The notes under the pieces: model-generated | What the model was told of the DNA's origin: nothing | Seen by the model: the letters and a program-made list of their open reading frames with translations, nothing else | Database searches by the model: none | Shown here: positions 34,994 through 42,590 of the stretch, piece by piece | How the letters are laid out: each line of letters opens with the position of its first letter | Position numbering within the stretch: position 1 is the stretch's first letter | Source of the DNA: Spirillospora albida | GTDB taxonomy: Bacteria; Actinomycetota; Actinomycetes; Streptosporangiales; Streptosporangiaceae | DNA: 64,000 nt | Assembly: GCF_000718255.1 (NCBI RefSeq) | Contig: NZ_JOFJ01000018.1 | Location: 1 to 64,000, forward strand | Direction: 5' to 3' | Program-made: the position numbers and the translations under genes

Positions 34994-35418
34994 TGCGGCT
35001 ACCAGCCCGGGGGCAGCGAGATGGAGTTGGACGACCGGATGCGGATACTCCAGGACCCCGGCGTCCTGTGGTTCCAGATCACCGGCGGCGAACCCCTCGT
35101 CAACCGATACTTCCACGAGGTCTACACGCGCGCGTGGAACCTCGGGATGATCACCAGCATCTTGTCGAACGGCTCCCGGCTCCACGACAAACGGGTCTTC
35201 GACCTGCTCGAGCGTCGCCCACCCCCGCAGGAGATCACGGTCAGCATCTACGGCGCATCCGAGGCTTCCTACGACGCGCCACGCGGACACGAGGTGCCTG
35301 GAAGGGCAACGCCCACGAACTCGACCAGATGCAGGCGCTCGCCGAACAGCTGTGCCGGGGCCGCAGGGGCCTGGCCAGCCCGATCGGCGGAGCCGCTGCT
35401 TCCTGGGCATCAGCTTGA
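34994..35418 (+). pseudogene. Radical SAM (SPASM-type) protein remnant
   Basis: Fragments of a radical SAM enzyme appear in two frames. The first reads CGYQPGGSEMELDDRMRIL, then VLWFQITGGEPLVNR and ITSILSNGSRLHDKRVFDLL, up to EITVSIYGASEASYD near 35270. A second frame then gives RGAWKGNAHELDQMQALAEQ, ending at 35418. The CxxxCxxC cluster region survives only as CGYQ. The middle of the barrel is deleted between AWKGNA and HELDQ. It cannot bind a 4Fe-4S cluster as it stands. It lies directly upstream of the CRISPR remnant. Confidence 0.7.
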
Positions 35419-35524
35419 CTTGTTCGCGCAACTCACGAACCTGCTCGGGCGAAAAGGCATGAAGCACTCCCGCCAGGTGCGGAAGGGGTCTTGTGTTGAC
35501 CGGTGACGGCTTCCGCCCCCCGGT

Positions 35525-35617
35525 GGACCACCCCCGCTCGCGCGGGGAGAACAGGACGTCTGCCAGGAGTGCGACCGGTGTGGCCGGCCGGACCACCTCC
35601 GCTCGCGCGGAGAGAAC
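35525..35617 (+). CRISPR. Two-repeat orphan type I-E CRISPR remnant
   Basis: Two 28-nt repeats (35525-35552 and 35590-35617) begin GGACCACC and end GAGAAC, the form typical of actinobacterial type I-E arrays. They differ at two positions that form a base pair in the repeat hairpin: CCCCGC-TCGC-GCGGGG in the first and CTCCGC-TCGC-GCGGAG in the second, so the stem is preserved. The spacer is 37 nt, giving a 65-nt period instead of the usual 61. No cas gene is present in the window. Confidence 0.6.
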
Positions 35618-35686
35618 CGGCACCCTGCGCTACGCCGACACCGCAGGGAAGTACCGTCGGCGACCATCTCACCCCAGCTGTCCGTG

Positions 35687-35913
35687 CTACGGGGGGAACC
35701 TCAGGGCCCTGTCATCCGGGTGTAGTTCCGGCTCGGTTTGGACCGCTCGAGCAGAGCCGCATCTGGCGGCGCAGCGTCGGTACATGCTCGGCACGATCGT
35801 GACCGCGGTCGGTTGGGTCACGAGGACGTCCGGCGCCCCGCGGTGAAGATCACGAAGAGCATGAGGCCGGCCAGCGCACCCGCCACCTCTGCGCGCACAC
35901 GGGAATCAGCCAT
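35687..35913 (-). pseudogene. Decayed two-gene junction, repeated elsewhere
   Basis: The minus strand reads a 31-residue hydrophobic tail from an ATG at 35913 (core VAGALAGLMLFVIFTAGRR). Its stop at 35818 overlaps a GTG at 35821 starting MTQPTAVTIV, and this second frame stops at 35687. A 49-bp block across the junction (35791-35839) recurs at 48424-48472 with two mismatches. Positions 35715-35793 match the fragment at about 2692-2783 with indels. All three look like eroded copies of one locus. The gene family is not recognised. Confidence 0.45.
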
Positions 35914-35965
35914 CTGTAAGTCCGCCGGACGGCGAACGCCGGGGCCGTTACCTGCCGCCGGAATG

Positions 35966-36337
35966 TCAAAAGCCCGTGAGGGCCCCGCTGGCCTCCCAAT
36001 ACGCCTCGATCCGGTGGCCATCCGGGTCCGTGCATGTGAACGAGACGTAACCCGGATCTTCATACTGCTCGACGATGTCCACTCCGTCCGTCTGCATTCG
36101 GCTGAGCAGGTCCTCTACTTCCTCGGGCGCGAAGAGCCGGAAGGCGAAACGGAGGAAGGCGGCCGGAGGCTCAGCGTCCTGGCCACCGTGTAAGGCGAGC
36201 TCGAAGCCGTCGGCATTGCGAACGATGATCGTGCCGTGGCCGCCCACATGCGCGGAGGTGAATTCGAAGTAGGTCTCATAGAACCGCCGGCTGCGCTGCT
36301 CGTCACGGACCGGTAAGCCAAGCTGCATCACATGCAT
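35966..36337 (-). CDS. VOC superfamily (glyoxalase/bleomycin-resistance) protein
   Basis: This 123-residue protein has the paired beta-alpha-beta-beta-beta units of the VOC fold: MQLGLPVRDEQRSRRFYETY, then TIIVRNADGFELALH in the first unit. VDIVEQYEDPGYVSFTCTDPDGHRIEAYW split across the second includes the typical metal-ligand Glu in HRIEAYW. It could be a lactoylglutathione lyase-like or antibiotic-binding protein; substrate unknown. ATG 36337 or 36328 are both reasonable starts. Confidence 0.88.
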   Translation of the reverse strand: MHVMQLGLPVRDEQRSRRFYETYFEFTSAHVGGHGTIIVRNADGFELALHGGQDAEPPAAFLRFAFRLFAPEEVEDLLSRMQTDGVDIVEQYEDPGYVSFTCTDPDGHRIEAYWEASGALTGF

Positions 36338-36450
36338 GACACAGCATGTAACGCTGGGGCGGCCGCCGTAAAGGGCGCCGATCAATGCGGCTGAGTCATT
36401 GCGCGGTGCGCGGCTTCTCAGAGCATCCGTGACCGTGAAGGATGAGCCGC

Positions 36451-37224
36451 ATGATGCGCTCCTATGTCGTGACGGGCGGCGGCCGGGGGGTCGGACGGGC
36501 GATTACCGAGCGGCTGCTCGACGATGGTCACGCCGTCGTGGTCCTCGAGCTCGACTCCCATGCCCTGGAATGGACGGCAGGTCATCCCGCCGGCGACCGC
36601 CTTCGCACCGTCATCGGCAGCGCCGACGACGACGCTGTGACAGAGCGGGCGGCGGATCTCGCGGAAGCCGCCGGAGCCTTCTCGGGGTGGGTCAACAACG
36701 CCGCCGTGTTCCGCGATGCCGCACTGCACTCGGCGTCCGCCCGGGAGGTTCTCGGCCTGATCTCCCTGAACCTCGATCCGGTCGTGGTCGGCTGTGCGAC
36801 CGCCGTCCGGCGCTTCCTGCGGGACGGGACGCCGGGCGCGATCGTCAACGTGTCGTCCCATCAAGCGCAGCGGGCCGTGCGCGGAGCACTGCCGTACGCC
36901 ACGGCCAAGGCCGCGATCGAAGGGCTCACCCGCGCCTTGGCCGTCGACTACGGTCCGCGCGGCGTGCGGGTCAACGCCGTTGCGCTCGGGACCGTCGCCA
37001 CCGAACGCTACGCGTCGTTGCTGGCCGGTTCGCCGCCGGAGTCCGCCGCCCGCGTGGAGGCCGATATCGCCCGCCTGCATCCGCTGGGACGTCCGGGCCG
37101 CCCCGGCGAGGTCGCCGCTGCCGTCACCTTTTTGCTGTCGGACGACGCGAGCTTCGTCAACGGCGCCATCCTGCCGGTCGACGGCGGACGCGCGGTCCAC
37201 GGGCAGGACCCCGAGGAGACCTGA
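36451..37224 (+). CDS. Short-chain dehydrogenase/reductase
   Basis: This SDR of about 257 residues has the cofactor loop VTGGGRGVGRAI, the strand-end WVNNAAVF (NNA form of the NAG motif), catalytic Ser in IVNVSSHQ and the YxxxK pair in LPYATAKAAIEGL. The C-terminal FVNGAILPVDGGRAVHG is the usual end. It reduces or oxidises an unknown carbonyl or alcohol with NAD(P)(H). The ATG at 36451 has AAGGA about nine bases ahead. An in-frame ATG at 36442 is too close to that site. Confidence 0.92.
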   Translation: MMRSYVVTGGGRGVGRAITERLLDDGHAVVVLELDSHALEWTAGHPAGDRLRTVIGSADDDAVTERAADLAEAAGAFSGWVNNAAVFRDAALHSASAREVLGLISLNLDPVVVGCATAVRRFLRDGTPGAIVNVSSHQAQRAVRGALPYATAKAAIEGLTRALAVDYGPRGVRVNAVALGTVATERYASLLAGSPPESAARVEADIARLHPLGRPGRPGEVAAAVTFLLSDDASFVNGAILPVDGGRAVHGQDPEET

Positions 37225-37619
37225 CAAAGCGGCAAGGTCCTGTCGCGCAGTCGTTCTTGAAGAGGCTTCCGCTCAGGGCGTCGGGTACGTGTTGGCGGCT
37301 GCTCCCAGCGCTCAGGGACTCGCCCCCGCTCAGTGACGCCGTTGCGCCACCCCCTCACAGAAAGCCCTTCCCGAACCGGCGGTCAGGTAGGGGTGTGCGG
37401 CGCGGAGCATTTCCGGCGACGGAATAGGAGGATCCACCCCACGCCGGCACCCCCACGGACCAGCCTTTGACATCCCTGTCTGTCGGGCTCGCCGCAGGTG
37501 CTCGCCCGGATTCCCGCAGGTGCCGAATGCGGATGATCCGCGCCGTGGGATCGGTGTGCTCTGTGGATCGTCGGGTATCGGCCCGTGACGCCTCAGAACC
37601 GAACATGTGGAGTCATCCG
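37225..37619. other. Intergenic region
   Basis: No convincing gene. A minus-strand frame (37355-37606) is Arg/Pro/Ser-rich like a shadow. I see no strong hairpin; a TTGACA near 37468 lacks a matching -10. Confidence 0.35.
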
Positions 37620-37769
37620 ATGCTGATCGCTTGCTTGGCGGTGATCCCGGCCGCTTTCGGTTGGCTGTTGATGATGGAGCGCCTGGAGCGGTGGATACTG
37701 CCGCACGAGAACGGGAACGGTGGTCGACAGCCGAGTCGGCAGGCACGAAACCTGGCCTATCAGTCATGA
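37620..37769 (+). CDS. Small membrane protein (49 residues)
   Basis: ATG 37620 is preceded by GGAG at 37609-37612 (seven-base spacing). The product begins with one hydrophobic helix, MLIACLAVIPAAFGWLLMME, then a charged and Gln/Arg-rich tail. This single-span layout (PAAFGWLLMMERLE) is common among small actinomycete membrane peptides. No function is known. A longer ATG at 37605 is possible but lacks a good RBS. It converges with the secreted-protein gene. Confidence 0.55.
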   Translation: MLIACLAVIPAAFGWLLMMERLERWILPHENGNGGRQPSRQARNLAYQS

Positions 37770-37792
37770 CCTTGTCCACCGGCCGGTTGATG

Positions 37793-38266
37793 TCACCAGT
37801 CCGGTCGCGGGAGCGGTGGTGTGATGAACCAGGCCGTGGCGCCGTCTACCCGACCGAGGCTGCGGTTCCAGGACACCCAGCGGAACTTCCGGACCGAGTA
37901 GCCGATGTTGTAGTGAGTCTCGGTATCCGGACCGCAGCCGGCGGAGGTGACGGTGGTGTCTCGGTAGATGAGCGTGGTGGAGCACCCGGTGGGATGAACC
38001 TCGATGGCCAAGCCGCGATTCTCCCGCTGGCAGAGCGACATGAATTTGTTGCGGTTGGTGACCTTGATGTAAGCCGTTGAAGTCACGGCCTGGTCGTTCG
38101 CGTCGGTCCAGTAACGCCAGCATGAGTCGGTGCTGTGCGCCGCGTCGCACCATCCGTGGACCGCTGCCTCAGCGGGCGCCGGAACGGCGACCAACGCACT
38201 CGATGCCGCGGCCACGGTCACGCCGACGGCTACCAGTCGCCGACGTCGCTTTGCGGGTTTCTCCAT
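37793..38266 (-). CDS. Small secreted cysteine-rich protein
   Basis: The 157-residue precursor has a basic start (KPAKRRRRL), the hydrophobic signal AVGVTVAAASSALVAV and a cleavage region APAEAAVHG. The mature part has five cysteines (GWCDAA, DSCWRYW, LCQREN, GCSTT, GCGPD) and many aromatic residues, as in extracellular inhibitors or binding proteins. No family is recognised. Its upstream region carries the same 40-bp paired-GTGCAC element as the I36 inhibitor gene. Confidence 0.8.
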   Translation of the reverse strand: MEKPAKRRRRLVAVGVTVAAASSALVAVPAPAEAAVHGWCDAAHSTDSCWRYWTDANDQAVTSTAYIKVTNRNKFMSLCQRENRGLAIEVHPTGCSTTLIYRDTTVTSAGCGPDTETHYNIGYSVRKFRWVSWNRSLGRVDGATAWFITPPLPRPDW

Positions 38267-38601
38267 CGTTGGGGCTCCTCTCCCTGGGCGGGCACGCGTC
38301 CGGTCCGCGCGTCGGATGCGGATCTGGGCACCCTGCCCGGGCTTCGGTTGTCTCGCCTGCTCTTACTCTCTAGAGGCTGCAGCGCGCGGGCGATTCCGTC
38401 TTTCGCGTAAGTGCACAGCTCTATGGCCAGCGTGCACAAAGGGTCCAGGGTCCGGAGACGCCGGAACAGGGCACGCGTAAGGAAGTGTCTGATAGATGAG
38501 CCTGATCGGGGTGGCGGGCGCGGTTCAACACCTCAGAAATGGCTTCGGGTATGCAGGAACCATGTGCTGAACTGCGGTTTCCACTGGGGCAGAGGTGGGG
38601 C
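38267..38601. promoter_or_regulatory. Upstream region with the second paired-GTGCAC element
   Basis: On the minus strand GTGCAC at 38437-38432 and 38416-38411 (21 bp apart) is followed by TTACGCGAAAGAC ending at 38398. The 40 bases match the element at 30712-30751 at 31 positions with identical spacing. A further plus-strand copy of the ACGCGTAAG part lies at 38473-38481. The rest of the gap holds only a weak 5-bp hairpin near 38600 that might end the ABC operon. Confidence 0.6.
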
Positions 38602-39408
38602 TCAGCTCTGAGAGAGGGCGTTGGTCGTGAGTGGGGTGTCGGGGATGCAGCGGGGGTGGTGGTGGATCTCGTCGATGACGACCCTTCCGGCGACTCCGAA
38701 GACCTCGCTCAGCAGGTGCGGGGTGAGGACGGCGGACGGAGGGCCGTCGGAGTGGATCGCGCCCTGGTGGAGGGCGAGGACGCGGTCGGTGAAGCGCGCG
38801 GCGTGGTCGAGTTCGTGCAGGACGGTGACGACGGTCAGTCCGCGTGCGGAACGGAGTTCGCGGACGAGTTCGAGGACTTCGAGCTGGTGCCGGATGTCGA
38901 GATGCGCGGTGGGCTCGTCGAGGAAGAGGATGTCGGCTTCCTGGGCGAGCGCGAGGGCGAGGCGGGCGCGCTGCCTTTCGCCGCCGGACAGGGTGTCGAG
39001 GACGCGGTCGGCCAGGTCGGTGAGGCCGGTGAGGGCGAGGGCCTCTTCGGTGGCCGGGTCGTGTCCGGTGGTGCGGAGCATGCCGAGGGGGCCCTGGCCG
39101 GGGTAGCGGCCCTGGTGGACGAGCTGCCGGACGGTGAGGCCGGGGACCGGGGGGAGGGTCTGGTGCATGACGGCGATGCGGCGGGCGATCTGTCTGCGGG
39201 GCATCCGGGCCAGGGGGAGCCCGTCGAGCTCGACGGTGCCGGCGTCCGGGGTCAGGACTCCGGCGAGCAGTCTGAGGAGTGTGCTCTTCCCGCTGCCGTT
39301 GACCCCGACCAGCGCGACCGATTCGCCTTTCTCGATGGTCAGGTCGATCCCGGAGAGGAGGGGGTGGACGCCGTGCCCGAAGCTCAGGCCGAGGGTTGTC
39401 AGGCTCAC
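38602..39408 (-). CDS. Siderophore-type ABC importer ATP-binding protein
   Basis: This 268-residue FepC/FhuC-like ATPase has Walker A GVNGSGKSTLL, signature LSGGERQRARLALAL, Walker B ILFLDEPTAHLD and switch His in VTVLHELDHAAR. It energises the FecCD-type permease pair encoded upstream. The GTG at 39408 overlaps the permease stop (GTGA). It is the last gene of a four-gene operon (binding protein, two permeases, ATPase). Confidence 0.95.
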   Translation of the reverse strand: MSLTTLGLSFGHGVHPLLSGIDLTIEKGESVALVGVNGSGKSTLLRLLAGVLTPDAGTVELDGLPLARMPRRQIARRIAVMHQTLPPVPGLTVRQLVHQGRYPGQGPLGMLRTTGHDPATEEALALTGLTDLADRVLDTLSGGERQRARLALALAQEADILFLDEPTAHLDIRHQLEVLELVRELRSARGLTVVTVLHELDHAARFTDRVLALHQGAIHSDGPPSAVLTPHLLSEVFGVAGRVVIDEIHHHPRCIPDTPLTTNALSQS

Positions 39409-40391
39409 GGGTTCTTCTCCCTGGAGACGATGGCGATGAGGATCGCGGCTCCGGCCAGCGCGGTGATGACGCCGGCCGGCAGGCCGAGGCGGTGGCCGAG
39501 CTCGGTGCCGGCGATGAGGCGGGTGAGGGCCTGGGCGGCGGCGTCCGCTCCGACGAGGACCGCGGCTCCGAGCAGCGCGGCCGCCGGTACGTGGCGGTCG
39601 GGGCGGCCATCGGTGAGGCGCCGTGCGGCGTGCGGGACGACCAGCCCGATGAACGCGAGGGCTCCGGCGAGGCTCGCCGCGCACGCGGTGAGGGCGACGG
39701 CGATGCCCAGGACCAGCAGGCGGGCCCGTCGTGGCGCCAGTCCGAGGGAGGCGGCGTGCTGGTCGCCGCCTTGCAGGATGGTGGTGACGGGGGTCGCCGC
39801 CCACGCGACGCAGATCCACAGGGGGATCCACCAGACGGCGATGACCAGGTGGTCCCAGACGCGGCCATCGACGGAGCCGATGAGCCAGCGCAGGGCGTTG
39901 CCGAACCGGCCGGGCTGGTAGGCGAGCAGCAGCGTGACGAGCCCGCCCATGAGCGCCGACCCGAGCAGGCCCGCGGTGACCGTCCGGCCCGGTCCGCCGC
40001 CCGCGGCGAGCAGCCAGGTCACCGCTCCGCCCAGGACACCGCCGACGAGCGCGGCGCCCAGGCCGCCGAGTGCCGAGTCCAGGGGGACGGGCCCGAAGGC
40101 GGCGGCGGCGAGCACGCCCAGGATCGCTCCGGGGTTGACGGCGGTGAGTTCGGGGGCGGCCAGCGGGTTGCGCAGGGAGGTCTGCAGGAGGTGGCCGGCG
40201 ACGCCGAGGGCCGCGCCCGCGAGCGCCGCGGTGACGAGCCGGGGCAGGCCGAGCTCCCACAGGATCCGCTCGTCCAGCGTCGCCGGGCCGCCGCCGGCGA
40301 AGGCGAGGAGGTCGCCCGGCTCGCCGCCCCCGGCGCTCACATGCAGGAAGGCGGCGAGTACCGCGAGGAGGGGGAGAAGCGCCCTGGTCAT
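39405..40391 (-). CDS. FecCD-family permease (second subunit)
   Basis: This 328-residue, roughly ten-helix permease has the FecCD signatures LPRLVTAALAGAALGVAGHL, QTSLRNPLAAPELTAVNPGA and LAFIGLVVPHAARRL. It should form a heterodimer with the other permease to import ferric siderophores or a similar metal chelate. ATG 40391 overlaps the preceding stop (ATGA) and its stop overlaps the ATPase GTG. Confidence 0.95.
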   Translation of the reverse strand: MTRALLPLLAVLAAFLHVSAGGGEPGDLLAFAGGGPATLDERILWELGLPRLVTAALAGAALGVAGHLLQTSLRNPLAAPELTAVNPGAILGVLAAAAFGPVPLDSALGGLGAALVGGVLGGAVTWLLAAGGGPGRTVTAGLLGSALMGGLVTLLLAYQPGRFGNALRWLIGSVDGRVWDHLVIAVWWIPLWICVAWAATPVTTILQGGDQHAASLGLAPRRARLLVLGIAVALTACAASLAGALAFIGLVVPHAARRLTDGRPDRHVPAAALLGAAVLVGADAAAQALTRLIAGTELGHRLGLPAGVITALAGAAILIAIVSREKNP

Positions 40392-41395
40392 CGGGCGCCT
40401 GTGCGCAGGAGGGCGGCTCCGGCGAGGACGCCGATGAGGACGGTCCAGGCGCCGAGCGGCGTCTCGACGGGGGCGAGGGCCAGCCGGGCCACCTGGTCGG
40501 CGGCCGTGGTGATCGTCGCGCCGAGGGCGGCGGTCCAGAGCATCCAGGTGCGGGCGTCGCCGTCCGGCCGGATCCTGCGGGCCAGGAGCGGCGCGACGAA
40601 TCCGACCCAGGCGATCGGGCCGCAGGGCCCGGTGACGGCGCCGACCAGCAGCGCCGCGACGGCCAGGACCCCGGCGCGGGCGGTGCCGGCGCGGGTGCCG
40701 AGGGCGGTCGCGGTCTCGTCGCCGAGGCGGAGCAGCCCGAGCGCGGGGAGGGTCAGCAGGGTGAGGGGGACGGCCAGGACGAACCAGGGGAGCGTCCGGG
40801 AGACCTGGTCCCACAGGATGCCGTTGAGGCTGCCGACGAGGTAGCGGAAGAGCAGGTCGTACTGGAGCCGGTCGGCCGTCGCCATGATCGCGAGCAGGAG
40901 CGCCTGGACGGCCGCGGTGACGGCGGATCCGATGAGCAGGACCCCGCCGGCGGTGCGGGCCGCGCGGGCGGCGGCGAGGGTGAGCGCTCCGCCGGCGGCG
41001 GCGCCCGCGAGCCCGACGAGCGGATGGAGGGCGGGGGAGACGGGCAGCGCCCAGACGACGCAGGCGGCGACGGCGACGGCCGCGCCGGAGGAGACGCCGA
41101 GGAGTTCGGGGACGGCGAGCGGGTTGCGCAGCGCCTCCTGGAGCAGCAGTCCGGCCACGGCGATGGCGGCGCCGCCGAGCAGCCCGAGCAGGAGCCGGGG
41201 CAGGCGAAGTTCCCACAGCACCACGTACTCCAGGGAGGCGTGGTCGGCCAAGGCGGCCGGGATGCGCTGCGGCGCGATCACCGGGGTGCCCAGGCACAGC
41301 CCGGACAGGATCAGCAGCACCGGCACGACCGCCGGGAGGGCGAAGCGGAGCGGGGGCACGGCACGGCCGTGCCCCCTGACGTGAGACGAGGTCAC
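40388..41395 (-). CDS. FecCD-family permease (first subunit)
   Basis: This 335-residue permease has the same FecCD signatures: LPRLLLGLLGGAAIAVAGLL, LQEALRNPLAVPELLGVSSG and IAWVGFVAPLLARRI. It pairs with the following permease. The GTG at 41395 overlaps the substrate-binding protein stop (GTGA). All four genes of this operon overlap by four bases, implying balanced translation of the complex. Confidence 0.95.
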   Translation of the reverse strand: MTSSHVRGHGRAVPPLRFALPAVVPVLLILSGLCLGTPVIAPQRIPAALADHASLEYVVLWELRLPRLLLGLLGGAAIAVAGLLLQEALRNPLAVPELLGVSSGAAVAVAACVVWALPVSPALHPLVGLAGAAAGGALTLAAARAARTAGGVLLIGSAVTAAVQALLLAIMATADRLQYDLLFRYLVGSLNGILWDQVSRTLPWFVLAVPLTLLTLPALGLLRLGDETATALGTRAGTARAGVLAVAALLVGAVTGPCGPIAWVGFVAPLLARRIRPDGDARTWMLWTAALGATITTAADQVARLALAPVETPLGAWTVLIGVLAGAALLRTGAR

Positions 41396-42363
41396 CCGCC
41401 GGCCTTCGCGATGGCCTCGGTGAGGATGATGCCGAACGCGCGGGTGCCGCGGCCGGACGCCCACAGTTCGGGCCGGACCTCGTAGACCTTGCCCGTGGCG
41501 ACCGCCGGGATCCGCTTCCAGACGGGGTTGGCGCGGTAGGTCTCGGTGACGGGCTTGGAGCCGCCGAACGAGAACGACTGCACGAAGACCACCTGCGGTG
41601 CCTTGGCCAGGATCTCCTCGAGGCTGTAGGCCTGCGCGGTCTCGAACCCGCCGCCCTTGCTGGGCCACGGGTAGTCGAAGTATTGGGACAGGAAGTTCCC
41701 GAGCACGTCGTCGGTGGTGTTGACGCCGATGGAGCCGCCGCCGTACATGGCCAGGACCCTCTTGTCCTTCAGCCCGGCGGCTTCGGCCCTGGAGTCCCCG
41801 TCGGCGAGTTTGGCGCGGAAGGCGTTCTCGGCCTTGGCCTGCTGCTCGCCGCGGCCGGTCAGGGCGGCGAGGCCGCGAAGGTAGCCGATGGAGTCCTCGT
41901 AGGACTTCACCTTGACGTTCCACAGCGGCGCGAACTTCTCCACCGCGGGGGCCAAGCCCTCGTGCACGCCGGCCAGGCCGATCACCAGGTCGGGTCGCGC
42001 CTTGGCGATGGCGGTGACGTCCTCGCCGCCGAAGCCGCCGGGGACGACGGGCACCTTCGCTCCGGCGGAGCCGAGGTAGTCGGGCCGGGTCAGCAGTTCC
42101 GGGGTGGTCGTGCCCGCGGGGGTCAGGCCGAGCTCGACGAGGATGTCGTCGCAGATTCCGGTCAGGCAGACGATCCGCTCCGGGGCCTTCTTCAGCGTGA
42201 GGGTCTTGCCGGCGGGGTCGGTGACGGTCAGGGACGCCGCCACCGGGGTGGCGGAGGCCACCGGGGTCGCGGGCGCGGAGGCGGCCGGCGTCTTCGCGTC
42301 CGAGCCGCCGCACCCGGTGACGGCGAGCGCGAGGAGCGCGGTCGCGGCGATCAGGCTTCTCAT
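41392..42363 (-). CDS. Iron-siderophore ABC substrate-binding lipoprotein
   Basis: The 323-residue product has the signal MRSLIAATALLALAVTGC with a lipobox at Cys18, an Ala/Thr/Pro linker, and a class III binding-protein fold. It contains KKAPERIVCLTGICDDILVE, then VTAIAKARPDLVIGLAG and a C-terminal lobe with AQVVF-like KAPQVVFVQSFSFGG. It should capture a ferric siderophore or related chelate outside the membrane and pass it to the permeases. The start at 42363 gives the compact signal peptide. The upstream gap has a Fur-like palindrome. Confidence 0.92.
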   Translation of the reverse strand: MRSLIAATALLALAVTGCGGSDAKTPAASAPATPVASATPVAASLTVTDPAGKTLTLKKAPERIVCLTGICDDILVELGLTPAGTTTPELLTRPDYLGSAGAKVPVVPGGFGGEDVTAIAKARPDLVIGLAGVHEGLAPAVEKFAPLWNVKVKSYEDSIGYLRGLAALTGRGEQQAKAENAFRAKLADGDSRAEAAGLKDKRVLAMYGGGSIGVNTTDDVLGNFLSQYFDYPWPSKGGGFETAQAYSLEEILAKAPQVVFVQSFSFGGSKPVTETYRANPVWKRIPAVATGKVYEVRPELWASGRGTRAFGIILTEAIAKAGG

Positions 42364-42479
42364 CGGCGGCCCGTCCTGCCGGCGGGGCCGACGCCCGGCG
42401 GTGGTGGGGGCGGCCGTGCCGCGAGAAAGCGCCGTGAAGCGCATCAGGCCTCCAGAAAGGTGATCATGTCTGGTTGAAC

Positions 42480-42502
42480 ACGATAATGACTATCATTATC
42501 GT
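42480..42502. promoter_or_regulatory. Fur/Zur-like palindromic operator
   Basis: ACGATAATGA-CTA-TCATTATCGT is a perfect 10-bp inverted repeat around a 3-bp centre. Its core GATAATGAxxATCATTATC is nearly the classical Fur box, and it is strikingly AT-rich for this genome. It lies between the divergent importer operon (start 42363) and the exporter-like pair (start 42591), so it can control both in response to metal status. A DtxR/IdeR site would look different (TTAGGTTAGGCTAACC-like). Confidence 0.75.
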
Positions 42503-42590
42503 CTTGGGTGCGCCAACGCCGATGGTGCGAACGATGCGCAGCCCATCCGCCGTCGCCACATCCGGCACGTCCCCGAGGTGAAGGAGCCAC

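Noticed and set aside
33455..35623. 722-residue minus-strand frame, including SPRERGWS-type sequence
   Set aside because: It is antisense to the GGDEF gene. The SPRERGWS stretch is the familiar false translation of CRISPR repeats.
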